Below are positions 1-6,083 of a stretch of DNA of 14,801 bases, piece by piece; the stretch's first letter is position 1, and each line of letters begins with the position of its first letter. The stretch is from the NCBI GenBank assembly GCA_046594445.1, contig JBKJSM010000067.1, positions 1-14,801 on the forward strand, given 5' to 3'. Below the pieces are notes generated by a model. It saw nothing but the letters and a program-made list of their open reading frames with translations, was not told the origin of the DNA and made no database searches. The position numbers and the translations under genes were made by a program. This DNA comes from Gaiellasilicea sp046594445 (lineage in GTDB: Bacteria > Actinomycetota > Thermoleophilia > Gaiellales > Gaiellaceae).

Positions 1-104
1 TCACCGCGTGCAAGGAGGCGATCGACACGCTCAAGCAGACCGTGCCGCTCTGGAAGAAGGAGGTCTACGAGGGCGGCGAGGAGTGGATCGGAAGCGGCAG
101 CTGA
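1..104 (+). CDS. moaE: MoaE, molybdopterin synthase catalytic subunit, C-terminal end (partial)
   Basis: Only the last 33 codons are in the window, reading from base 3 to the TGA at 102-104. The visible peptide contains CKEAIDTLKQTVPLWKKE followed by GGEEWIG, the typical C-terminus of MoaE, which with MoaD inserts sulfur into cyclic pyranopterin monophosphate to make molybdopterin in the cytoplasm. The final residues here are SGS. A displaced second copy of this 3' end at 2001-2053 ends QGS instead, which suggests the last few codons here were supplied by an inserted element (see the 40-bp repeats). The gene starts outside the window, so its integrity upstream cannot be judged. Family assignment rests on recall of the conserved C-terminal pattern. 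Confidence 0.85.
   Translation, partial: TACKEAIDTLKQTVPLWKKEVYEGGEEWIGSGS
52..91 (+). repeat. Left copy of 40-bp direct repeat (attL-like, moaE 3' coding sequence)
   Basis: Bases 52-91 are identical over 40 bp to 2001-2040, in the same orientation. The repeat begins GGAAGAAGGAGG and ends GTGGATCGG. Here it is in frame inside moaE. The arrangement matches integration of an element into a gene 3' end by site-specific recombination, in which the element's own att site restores the gene. The recombination role is inferred; the identity is read directly. Confidence 0.85.
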
Positions 105-278
105 CGCACTCCTGGGCATCGGCGACGGCCCTCTACGCTCGCTGGTACCTCCGTGGTACTGCCCGCGCACGGCCTGTTCGACCCCCCTCTCGTTCCCCTG
201 ACGTCGCGCTCGATGCGGGAGGGGGCTGTACTAACTCAACGTACGCAGCGGGCACGGCGCTACCTCTTGCAGAGGTAG
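105..278. other. Non-coding left interior of the moaE element
   Basis: No credible gene is seen in these 174 bases. They hold an inverted repeat GTACC/GGTAC at 145-159 and, at the right edge, the 9-bp-stem hairpin downstream of the HNH-like gene. If the 40-bp repeats are attachment sites, accessory recombination sites could lie here, but nothing specific is recognisable. Confidence 0.4.
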
Positions 279-279
279 C
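259..279 (-). terminator. Hairpin immediately after the HNH-like gene
   Basis: GCTACCTCT and AGAGGTAGC form a perfect 9-bp stem around a 3-nt loop, abutting the stop codon of the minus-strand HNH-like gene. There is no T-tract on the exit side, so it is either a U-less actinobacterial-style terminator or a protein-binding site of the element. Confidence 0.5.
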
Positions 280-749
280 TAGGAGACGAACGCTTTCCGC
301 ACAAGGGTGGCTGACCACGTGGCGCTGCCATGTGGCCTGCGTATCCCCTTGTGGTTCAGGTTCTCGGCGATCTCCTCGAGTGACATCCCTTTCTCGAGCA
401 TCCGTCTGATCCTCATACGCCAGCCATAGTCCTCTTGGTTGCAGCGCAGGTGCGAGAGCCGGACGTTCCAGGGGACGAGATGCCCACCGTCAGCCTTGAG
501 CCAGGGGTAGTGGTCCGGCGAGGGTGCCCAATCCGACCGAGAAGTGGATTTCGGGTCGAAATAGCCCCGGCCCTTGTGGCAATAGCACTTTGGCATCTCG
601 CAGCGGAGCGCGATGATCTGCCCACGTTGCGCCATCTGAACGAGGACGCCGCGCACTCCGTACGCTCGTAGCTGGTCTGCGATCGAGGGCTGCGCACCAT
701 CGCCGTCACCCATTTCCTCCTGGATCGGGATTGCGATCAGCTTCTTCAT
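279..749 (-). CDS. HNH-like protein with C-terminal recombinase-type helix-turn-helix
   Basis: The product has 156 residues. The start ATG (747-749) is preceded by AAGGAG at good spacing. The middle holds a Cys/His-rich HNH-like pattern: C50, C55 and C57, then DH at 79-80, N95, H100 and RCN at 102-104. These resemble the metal-binding Cys pairs and the DH...N...CN core of HNH endonucleases, although a second-pair Cys appears replaced by H100. The tail (about 112-156), with MSLEEIAENLNHKGI followed by RRPHG and TWSATLVRKA, resembles the 'Recombinase' helical DNA-binding domain of large serine recombinases. No serine-recombinase catalytic domain is present. It sits inside the moaE element, divergent from arsR. 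It may be a homing-type or element-encoded DNA-binding nuclease; activity is inferred, and a degenerate or regulatory protein is possible. Confidence 0.6.
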   Translation of the reverse strand: MKKLIAIPIQEEMGDGDGAQPSIADQLRAYGVRGVLVQMAQRGQIIALRCEMPKCYCHKGRGYFDPKSTSRSDWAPSPDHYPWLKADGGHLVPWNVRLSHLRCNQEDYGWRMRIRRMLEKGMSLEEIAENLNHKGIRRPHGSATWSATLVRKAFVS

Positions 750-804
750 CTCTTCTCCTTCGTCGTGGGACTCAGGTTATCGCGGTTGTGTGGTCAAACG
801 ACCC

Positions 805-826
805 CATTCAAACATCGGTTAGAATG
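805..826. promoter_or_regulatory. Palindromic operator, probably for the ArsR/CadC-like repressor
   Basis: A 22-bp imperfect palindrome has outer arms CATTC (805-809) and GAATG (822-826) and inner arms AAC (811-813) and GTT (818-820), so 8 of 11 positions pair. It overlaps the predicted -10 hexamer of arsR and lies in the 82-bp gap between the divergent HNH-like gene and arsR. This is where an autoregulating ArsR-family dimer would bind. Its use by this repressor is inferred from position and symmetry. Confidence 0.65.
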
Positions 827-832
827 ATGGCA
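820..832 (+). promoter_or_regulatory. Leaderless-type promoter of arsR
   Basis: TAGAAT at 820-825 fits a TANNNT -10 element and ends six bases before the ATG at 832. This would place transcription start at or next to the start codon. No Shine-Dalgarno sequence is present, supporting a leaderless mRNA. No good -35 is visible. Confidence 0.5.
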
Positions 833-1188
833 TGTCCGCTGCCGACACCTGCGAGCTTCTCTGTATCGACCTCGACGTGGCCGAGCGTGTCCGTCACGAG
901 CTTCCTGATCCTGTGGCGCTCGCGGTAGCGGCTGGGCGCGCCCGCTCTCTCGCCGATCCGACGCGACTCAGCGTGCTCTTGGCGCTCCAAAGCGGCGACG
1001 AGCTGTGCGGCTGCGACCTTGCCTGGATCCTCGGCCGCTCCCAGGCGCTCGTCTCTCACCACCTCCGTGCCTTGCGTGAGGCTGGACTCGTTACCTCCCG
1101 ACGCGAGGCGCGGATGGTCTTCTACTCGCTCGCCGCCGAGGCGACCGCGCTCCTCGAAGCCGTCGTTGGGGCGGAGGTGTCGGCATGA
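832..1188 (+). CDS. ArsR/SmtB-family metal sensor repressor, CadC-like
   Basis: The 118-residue product is a winged helix-turn-helix repressor that releases DNA on binding metal. Four cysteines match the thiolate site of CadC-type sensors (Cd, Pb, Zn): C7 and C11 in the N-terminal arm (DTCELLCIDL), and C59 and C61 in ELCGCDLA at the start of the DNA-binding region. The recognition helix follows (QALVSHHLRALREAGLV), then the wing (RREARMVFYSL). The gene overlaps the downstream transporter by 4 nt (ATGA), indicating translational coupling, so the pair is a metal-responsive efflux operon. Regulation is likely autorepression through the palindrome at 805-826. The exact metal cannot be told from sequence; the Cys pattern favours soft or thiophilic divalent metals over arsenite. 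Confidence 0.88.
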   Translation: MSAADTCELLCIDLDVAERVRHELPDPVALAVAAGRARSLADPTRLSVLLALQSGDELCGCDLAWILGRSQALVSHHLRALREAGLVTSRREARMVFYSLAAEATALLEAVVGAEVSA

Positions 1189-1844
1189 GCGTTGTCCGCG
1201 AACTACCGCTCGTTCAGCTCGAACAAGCTCGCTCGCCGGAGTGGCTCCAGGCCGCCAAGCGAGCGCGCCGGCTCTCCTGGCTGAGCCTCGCCTGGATGAG
1301 CACCGAAGGGATCCTCGGCGTCGCTACCGGCGTCATGGCCGGGTCGATCGCGCTCACGGCCTTCGGCATCCAGTCCTTCATCGAGGGGCTCGCGAGCCTC
1401 GTGATCGTCTGGCTCTTCACGGGCGCTCGCCTCGGCTCTACCAACGCTGAGGGACGAGCGCAGAAACTCGTCGCGATCCAGTTCTTCCTCCTCGTTCCCT
1501 TCGTCGGCTACGAGGCAATCAGCAAGCTCGTCACCGAAGAGCACGCCGATACGAGCTTGCTTGGGATCGCGCTCGTGACGACCTCCCTGATCGGCATGCC
1601 GCTGCTCGGTGTTGCCAAGCGCCGCCTCGCGGACAAGCTCGGTTCAGCAGCCACCCGCGGCGAGGGCACGCAGAACCTCCTCTGCGCCTACCTCGCCGGG
1701 GCAGTCCTCCTTGGTCTTCTCGGCAACACGGTGTTCGGCTGGTGGTGGCTCGACCCGATCGCCGCGCTCGTCATCGCCGCGGTCTCGATCCGCGAAGGTC
1801 GCGAGAGCTGGCGGGGCGAAGGCTGCTCCTGCGCAAGCTGCTAG
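1185..1844 (+). CDS. CDF-like cation transporter, six membrane segments, Cys-rich tail
   Basis: The 219-residue membrane protein has about six hydrophobic segments, starting near residue 30, and resembles the short CDF-type 'cation transporter' family often paired with ArsR regulators. Typical features are a TM2 stretch with small residues and Glu (FGIQSFIEGLASLVIVW) and a late GWWWLDPIAALVIA segment followed by REGRESW. It probably exports the metal sensed by the adjacent repressor. The C-terminus ends GCSCASC (C214, C216, C219), a likely soft-metal ligand cluster. Position 63 is Gln where relatives, from memory, usually have Asp (FGxDS), which could change metal specificity or transport. 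Start codon is fixed by the ATGA overlap with arsR. Substrate is inferred (Cd, Zn, Co or Pb). Confidence 0.8.
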   Translation: MSVVRELPLVQLEQARSPEWLQAAKRARRLSWLSLAWMSTEGILGVATGVMAGSIALTAFGIQSFIEGLASLVIVWLFTGARLGSTNAEGRAQKLVAIQFFLLVPFVGYEAISKLVTEEHADTSLLGIALVTTSLIGMPLLGVAKRRLADKLGSAATRGEGTQNLLCAYLAGAVLLGLLGNTVFGWWWLDPIAALVIAAVSIREGRESWRGEGCSCASC

Positions 1845-2000
1845 CGGTTTCCGCTCCCGCTGGTTCATCCCCGGTACACCCGCATCCCTTGGGCCTACGG
1901 GACTCCAGCTGAGGCCAGCGCTCGACGTGTCCCGCGTGTCGCCAGGACGCCCTGACCCTCGCCAGCGGACGCCAGCGTCGCTTCCCTGCGTCGGACATCC
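1845..2000. other. Non-coding right interior of the moaE element
   Basis: No gene is supported here. Three copies of CGCCAG at 1940, 1960 and 1970 are spaced by 20 and 10 bp, that is, on one helical face, just inside the right 40-bp repeat. They could be arm-type binding sites for a recombinase, but the motif is short in GC-rich DNA and may be chance. Confidence 0.3.
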
Positions 2001-2040
2001 GGAAGAAGGAGGTCTACGAGGGCGGCGAGGAGTGGATCGG
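2001..2040 (+). repeat. Right copy of 40-bp direct repeat (attR-like)
   Basis: This is identical to 52-91. Upstream of it the sequence is unrelated to moaE, so the copy is a 3' fragment with no start. Downstream it continues into a plausible native moaE tail. Confidence 0.85.
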
Positions 2041-2053
2041 CCAGGGGTCGTGA
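2001..2053 (+). pseudogene. Displaced native 3' end of moaE
   Basis: In the moaE frame this reads KKEVYEGGEEWIGQGS and then TGA at 2051-2053. It lacks the rest of the gene and is separated from moaE by the 1.9-kb insertion. It is most simply the original end of moaE pushed aside by integration. Confidence 0.75.
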
Positions 2054-2079
2054 GCAGACGTCGTAAGTAACCTGGGCGA

Positions 2080-2919
2080 ATGAGCCAGTACGACCCATAC
2101 GCCCCGCGCGAGGCCGAGGAGCCGCAGCAGAGCTACTCGCCGATCAAGAACCCCGTAACGCTCCGTGACCTCCTGCGAAAGTTCTGGGCGCCGCTCGCCG
2201 CGCTCGGCTTCCTCTTCTGGAAGCTGAAGTTCGTCGTCCTCGCGATCTTCAAGTTCAAGCTCTTCACGGTCGCGGGGTCGATGCTCGTCTCGATCGCGGC
2301 GTACGCGCTCTTCTGGGGCTGGCAGTTCGCGGTCGGCTTCGTCGTGCTGCTCTTCATTCACGAAATGGGGCACGTGCTCGAGGCCAAGCGGCAGGGGCTG
2401 CCCGTCTCGGCGCCCATGTTCATCCCCTTCCTCGGCGCGATGATCATGCTGAAGCGGCTGCCCGACGACGCCTGGAACGAGGCGAAGGTCGCGATTGCGG
2501 GGCCGATCATCGGCGGCCTCGGCGCCGCAGCCACCTGGGGGCTCGGCGTGTGGCTCGACTCCGACCTGCTGGTCGCGCTCGCGTTCACCGGCTTCTTTCT
2601 TAATCTCTTCAACCTGGCGCCGCTGACTCCGCTCGACGGCGGCCGGATCGTCGCTGCGATCCACCCCGCCCTCTGGATCATCGGGCTCGTCGGCCTTACC
2701 GGGCTGGCGATCGTGGCGCCGAACCCGATTCTGATCTTGATCCTGGTGATCGGCGGGCTCGAGGCGTGGCGGCGCTGGAAGCATCGCGGCAATCCGCAGG
2801 GCGAGGCGTACTACAAGGTCACTCCGAGCCGGCGCGTAATCACGGGCGTCTCCTATCTCGTGCTCGCCGCGCTCTTGACGCTCGGGATGAGCGCCACCTT
2901 CGTCGAGCGCGACATCTAA
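2080..2919 (+). CDS. M50-family (site-2 protease type) membrane metalloprotease
   Basis: The 279-residue integral membrane zinc protease has HEMGH at 94-98 (HExxH: two zinc ligands and the catalytic Glu) inside a hydrophobic segment. NLFNLAPLTPLDGG at about 175-188 supplies the third zinc ligand, Asp186, in the family motif NxxPxxPLDGG. Hydrophobic segments lie around 35-60, 62-97, 135-155, 163-180 and 192-215, plus one near the C-terminus, typical of S2P-like proteases that cleave substrates within the membrane. There is no PDZ or CBS domain, so it belongs to the minimal group. It lies just downstream of the displaced moaE end and 9 nt upstream of the LOG-family gene, so the two are probably co-transcribed. 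Its substrate is unknown. The start has only a weak GGGCGA ahead of it. Confidence 0.88.
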   Translation: MSQYDPYAPREAEEPQQSYSPIKNPVTLRDLLRKFWAPLAALGFLFWKLKFVVLAIFKFKLFTVAGSMLVSIAAYALFWGWQFAVGFVVLLFIHEMGHVLEAKRQGLPVSAPMFIPFLGAMIMLKRLPDDAWNEAKVAIAGPIIGGLGAAATWGLGVWLDSDLLVALAFTGFFLNLFNLAPLTPLDGGRIVAAIHPALWIIGLVGLTGLAIVAPNPILILILVIGGLEAWRRWKHRGNPQGEAYYKVTPSRRVITGVSYLVLAALLTLGMSATFVERDI

Positions 2920-2928
2920 GTCCTGCCG

Positions 2929-3600
2929 ATGTCGGTCAACGACGACCGGCGGATCCTCGAGCGAACCCACGACGACCTCGCGAACGACGTCGCCGTGATC
3001 GCAGCCGAGTTCCTCGGCGGCTTCCAGAAGGTGCTCGAAATCGATCGGCCGGCCGTCTCGATCTTCGGCTCCGCGCGCGTGGCCGAGGACAGCGATTCTT
3101 ACCGGACGGCACGGGAGACCGGGCGGCTGTTCGCGGAGGCCGGCTTCGCGGTCGTCACCGGCGGCGGGCCGGGCGTGATGGAGGCGGCGAACCGCGGCTG
3201 CCAGGAGGCGGGCGGGCTCTCGGTCGGCTTCAACATCCAGCTCCCGCACGAGCAGGGTGGCAACCTCTACTGCGACCTCGAGATGACGTTCAAGCACTTC
3301 TACGCGCGCAAGACGATGTTCGTGAAGGCGGCGGAGGGGTTCGTGATCTTCCCCGGCGGCTTCGGAACGCTCGACGAGCTGTTCGAGTCGCTGACGCTGA
3401 TCCAGACCGGCAAGGTGCGGAACTTCCCCGTCGTCCTCGTCGGCAAGGACTATTGGGGGGAGATGCTCGCCTGGGTGCGGTCGGAGATGCTCGGCGACGG
3501 GATGATTTCGCCCGAAGACCTCGACCTGCTCTACGCGACGGACGATCCTGCCGAGGCGGCACGGGTCGTCGTCGCTTCCTACGACGAGCTCGAGGCCTAG
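2929..3600 (+). CDS. LOG-family protein (TIGR00730-type), nucleotide 5'-monophosphate phosphoribohydrolase-like
   Basis: The 223-residue cytosolic protein has a Rossmann-like fold. It shows the signatures GSAR (47-50), GGGPGVMEAANRG (78-90), ARK (127-129) and PGGFGTLDE (142-150); the last is the LOG/lysine-decarboxylase-like motif binding the nucleotide phosphate. Characterised members release the free base from cytokinin riboside 5'-monophosphates or other nucleoside monophosphates; the bacterial housekeeping role is often unclear. The N-terminal extension of about 40 residues before the first strand (PAVSIFGSAR) is common in the longer subgroup. It follows the M50 protease by 9 nt and converges with the VanW-domain gene, with only 11 bp between the stops. 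Function beyond the family is inference. Confidence 0.88.
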   Translation: MSVNDDRRILERTHDDLANDVAVIAAEFLGGFQKVLEIDRPAVSIFGSARVAEDSDSYRTARETGRLFAEAGFAVVTGGGPGVMEAANRGCQEAGGLSVGFNIQLPHEQGGNLYCDLEMTFKHFYARKTMFVKAAEGFVIFPGGFGTLDELFESLTLIQTGKVRNFPVVLVGKDYWGEMLAWVRSEMLGDGMISPEDLDLLYATDDPAEAARVVVASYDELEA

Positions 3601-3611
3601 ACGCTGGCCGG

Positions 3612-5297
3612 CTAGACCCTGGGGAGCACGAAGTACGGGCCGGGGATCGAGCGGCCGGGGCCGTAGATCGCCGTCGGGCCGACTGCGATGTACGCGCTGG
3701 TGAACGAGTCGCGCCGCTTCAGCTTCCCGTTCTCGTACACCTTGCGGAAGACCGTCACGTCAAAGCCCGACTGGTTCGAGCCGGAGACCGTCCGCACCGA
3801 GCCTCGCGGCGCGTAGGGATCGAGCGCGTAGGTCGTCCTCGGCGTCCGCCAATTCACACGGGGCCCGGTCGACGCGTCGATGCGCCGGCGGGGATCGGTG
3901 CCCCAGAAGCTGAACGTGAGCGTGTCGGTGGTGTAGCTCGTCGTGATCAGGATCCCGGTCTCCAAGTCGTTCTTGAAGGCGAAGTCTGGGCCGCCCCAGG
4001 AGACGGCCGCGTCGCGGCCCATCGGGTAGTGCGAGATGTAGAAGCTGTGGTTCTGCCTGGCGACGATCGGCAGGCCGAGCTCGAAGGCGTTGTTGAAGAG
4101 CGTCGTCGCCGTCTGGCAGACGCCGCCGCCGATCGAGGGCAGGAGCAGCGAGCCGATGATCATCTGGCCTTCGCGGAAGCCCCGCTCCACCGTCCGCTGG
4201 CCGACCGACTCGTTGAACGAGAACGTCTCGCCGGGCCCGATCACCGTGCCGTCGATGTACTCCGCCATCAGCTGCACGTTGTGGATCCGGTTCGCCGAGG
4301 ACGTGCCCATCTCGGTCGTGAAGGTCGAGATCCGCTCACGGATCCCGAGCGCCTTCGCCTCGGTCGTGGTCAGGTCGGCGCGGATCTGCTTCAGGCGCAG
4401 CGAAGCCCGGCGTACCGACGACGCGGCGGCGCTCGAGATCGAGTCGGAGATCCAGGGGCCGTCGGGTGTGAGGCCGGGCCTCGACGGGCGGATACGAACC
4501 TGCTTCCCGTCGACGACGAAGCGCGCGTTGACGGCGCGCGCCCGCCATTTCGACAGGTACGGCTCGACCGCCTTGGCGATCCGGTCGGGAGCGAACGTGA
4601 CGCGGAACCGCTCGCCGTCGGGTCGGAAGCGCACGAGCTTCGCCAGGCGCTGCGGCTCGAGCGTGCCGACGTCCTCCCCGTTGAAGGAGAGCGTGATCGG
4701 CTCGGCCACGCGCGCCTTCGCCTCGGCGACGGCCTCCTCGGCGGCGCTCGTCGTCAGCTCTGGCTCGACGTGGGTGAGCTCCGGCGAGAGCGTCGTCGCC
4801 TCGGAGAGCGCCGCCTGCCGCAGGGATGAGACCAGCAGCGTCGCGTCGATCGCGTCGCCGGACAGCGACGAGACGACCCTGAACGCGCCGCGGCGCGAGA
4901 CGACCTGGGCGGGCCGGGGCTTCGGCAGCTCCGCGGACAGGCGCTCGGCGATCGCGTCTGCGCCGGGGCGAGGCACGAGCACGGGAGCGACGAGGAGTGT
5001 CGGCGGGGACGGGTCGACGAGCTGGCGGACACGCCGGCGAAAGGAATCGTGCCCCGCGCGGACGACGGCCGCCCGCGTCGCGGCGACGTCGAGCATCAGT
5101 GCCTCGCCGGGACGAACGTCGTAGCGCGCTTCGCCGACGGCGACCGCGACCGGCTGCGCCAGGTCGACCGCCTGGAGCTCGACGCCGGGAAGCGGCCGCT
5201 CCCAGTAGACCGCGTCGCGCGCGGCCACGGCGGCAACGGCCGTGCCGACCGCCGCGGCGACGAGCCAGATCGTCACGATTCCCGCGCGCCGAGCCAT
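3612..5297 (-). CDS. VanW-domain protein with peptidoglycan-binding-type N-terminal region, membrane anchored
   Basis: The 561-residue product starts at the ATG at 5295-5297 (MARRAGIVTIWLVAAAVG). Residues 8-27 form a single N-terminal membrane anchor or signal sequence. Residues of about 35-280 contain two related-looking segments like the putative peptidoglycan-binding domain that often precedes VanW. The VanW domain spans about 320-470 with GGGVCQTATTL (390-400), a HSF motif (417-419) and YPMGRDAAVSW (424-434), its most conserved signature. Family members are predicted to act at the cell wall; VanW occurs in some vancomycin-resistance clusters, but its biochemistry is unresolved, and this gene alone is not evidence of resistance. 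It lies 31 nt downstream of a histidine kinase on the same strand, so the two may be co-transcribed. The open frame extends further upstream, but that region is the kinase gene in another frame. Confidence 0.85.
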   Translation of the reverse strand: MARRAGIVTIWLVAAAVGTAVAAVAARDAVYWERPLPGVELQAVDLAQPVAVAVGEARYDVRPGEALMLDVAATRAAVVRAGHDSFRRRVRQLVDPSPPTLLVAPVLVPRPGADAIAERLSAELPKPRPAQVVSRRGAFRVVSSLSGDAIDATLLVSSLRQAALSEATTLSPELTHVEPELTTSAAEEAVAEAKARVAEPITLSFNGEDVGTLEPQRLAKLVRFRPDGERFRVTFAPDRIAKAVEPYLSKWRARAVNARFVVDGKQVRIRPSRPGLTPDGPWISDSISSAAASSVRRASLRLKQIRADLTTTEAKALGIRERISTFTTEMGTSSANRIHNVQLMAEYIDGTVIGPGETFSFNESVGQRTVERGFREGQMIIGSLLLPSIGGGVCQTATTLFNNAFELGLPIVARQNHSFYISHYPMGRDAAVSWGGPDFAFKNDLETGILITTSYTTDTLTFSFWGTDPRRRIDASTGPRVNWRTPRTTYALDPYAPRGSVRTVSGSNQSGFDVTVFRKVYENGKLKRRDSFTSAYIAVGPTAIYGPGRSIPGPYFVLPRV

Positions 5298-5328
5298 GGC
5301 GACGAGGGTAGCTGAGGCGGTTACTCCC

Positions 5329-6045
5329 CTAGGGACGGGGCGCCGGAACGACCACGCGGAAGCGGGCGCCCGGATGCGCCGGCTCGTACAGGATGCTGCC
5401 GCCGAGAGCTTGCGCGTACGACTGCGCAATCGCCAGGCCGAGCCCCGAGCCCGCGCCGGGCTCGCGCGCGAAGCGCTCGAAGAGCCGTCCCTGGAGCTCG
5501 GGCTTGACGCCGGCGCCACTGTCCTCGACTGTGAGCCGGAAGTGCCGGTCGACCTGGGCGGCGCTGATGCGGACCGGAGCGGCGCCGTAGCGGAGGGCGT
5601 TGGTGACCAGGTTGCCGACGATCCGATCGAGCGCATCGCCGTCGAGGTGGGCCTCCAGGGCGGAGTCGACGTCGAGCTCGATCTCGCCGGCGCGCGCGCC
5701 TGCGACCGACGAGACGATCTGCTCGAGCCTCGGGCGGATCGAGAGCATGTGGCGCTCGATCTTGACGGCGTCGGCGTCGAGCAGCGAGAGGTTGAGCAGC
5801 TGGTCGAGCAGCAAGACCAGGCGCTCGCTCTGCTCGAGCAGCATCGCGACGAGCTGGTCGCCCTGCTCTCCGGTCAGCTGCCCAGGCCGCGCGGCGATCG
5901 TCGCCGCGACCCCGTGCACGACGGCGGCGGGCGCGCGCAGCTCGTGCGCGGCGAGCGCGACGAACTGCCTGAGCGCAGCTTCTCGCCGCCGCAGCTCCTC
6001 GAGCTCGCCGGCGGAATTTGTCTGTTTCGCGCTCCCCTCGTCCAT
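5329..6045 (-). CDS. Soluble histidine kinase without sensor or membrane domain
   Basis: The 238-residue protein contains only the transmitter core. A short coiled-coil-like lead (12-28) is followed by the HisKA box with phospho-acceptor H34 (LAAHELRAP), the N-box NLVTNALRYG (145-154), the G1 box VEDSGAGV (173-180), an F-box-like RLFERFAR (187-194) and the G2 box GSGLGLAIA (199-207). All ATP-binding and catalytic motifs appear intact, so it should be active, but no transmembrane, PAS or GAF sensor and no neighbouring response regulator is present. It may be an orphan kinase receiving its signal through protein contacts. It is divergent from selA with a 37-bp gap and precedes the VanW gene. 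Confidence 0.88.
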   Translation of the reverse strand: MDEGSAKQTNSAGELEELRRREAALRQFVALAAHELRAPAAVVHGVAATIAARPGQLTGEQGDQLVAMLLEQSERLVLLLDQLLNLSLLDADAVKIERHMLSIRPRLEQIVSSVAGARAGEIELDVDSALEAHLDGDALDRIVGNLVTNALRYGAAPVRISAAQVDRHFRLTVEDSGAGVKPELQGRLFERFAREPGAGSGLGLAIAQSYAQALGGSILYEPAHPGARFRVVVPAPRP

Positions 6046-6070
6046 TCCGAAAACCAGACGCGGCTGGGCC

Positions 6071-6083
6071 TACACTTCTTCCA
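6071..6083 (+). promoter_or_regulatory. Possible leaderless promoter of selA
   Basis: TACACT at 6071-6076 fits TANNNT and ends six bases before the selA ATG, the same spacing as at arsR. No Shine-Dalgarno or clear -35 is seen in the 37-bp gap to the divergent kinase gene. Confidence 0.4.

Larger units (their letters stand above)
52..2040. mobile_element. Putative 1.95-kb element integrated in moaE 3' end, carrying an HNH-like gene and arsR-CDF metal cargo
   Basis: The segment is bounded by perfect 40-bp direct repeats (52-91 and 2001-2040), giving a unit of 1949 bp. It contains a minus-strand HNH-like protein (279-749) and a divergent arsR/CDF pair (832-1844), none of which is expected inside a molybdenum cofactor gene. 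The left copy keeps moaE open with a changed C-terminal tail, and the right copy is a promoterless 3' remnant. No tyrosine or large serine integrase gene is visible. The element is therefore a remnant, is mobilised in trans, or uses the HNH-like protein in an unknown way. A chance duplication that trapped unrelated DNA is the alternative. Confidence 0.65.

Noticed and set aside
1609..2070. Plus-strand open frame running from the CDF gene into the moaE remnant
   Set aside because: It is out of frame with both the transporter and moaE, and its peptide is shadow-like.
2014..3297. Long minus-strand open frame (427 codons) opposite the M50 and LOG genes
   Set aside because: It is antisense to two clear genes and has the low-complexity Arg/Glu/Asp-rich composition of GC-rich shadow frames.
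2766..4829. Long plus-strand open frame (687 codons) across the LOG and VanW genes
   Set aside because: It overlaps two well-supported genes in other frames, with Arg/Gly/Ala/Asp-rich shadow composition and no domain.
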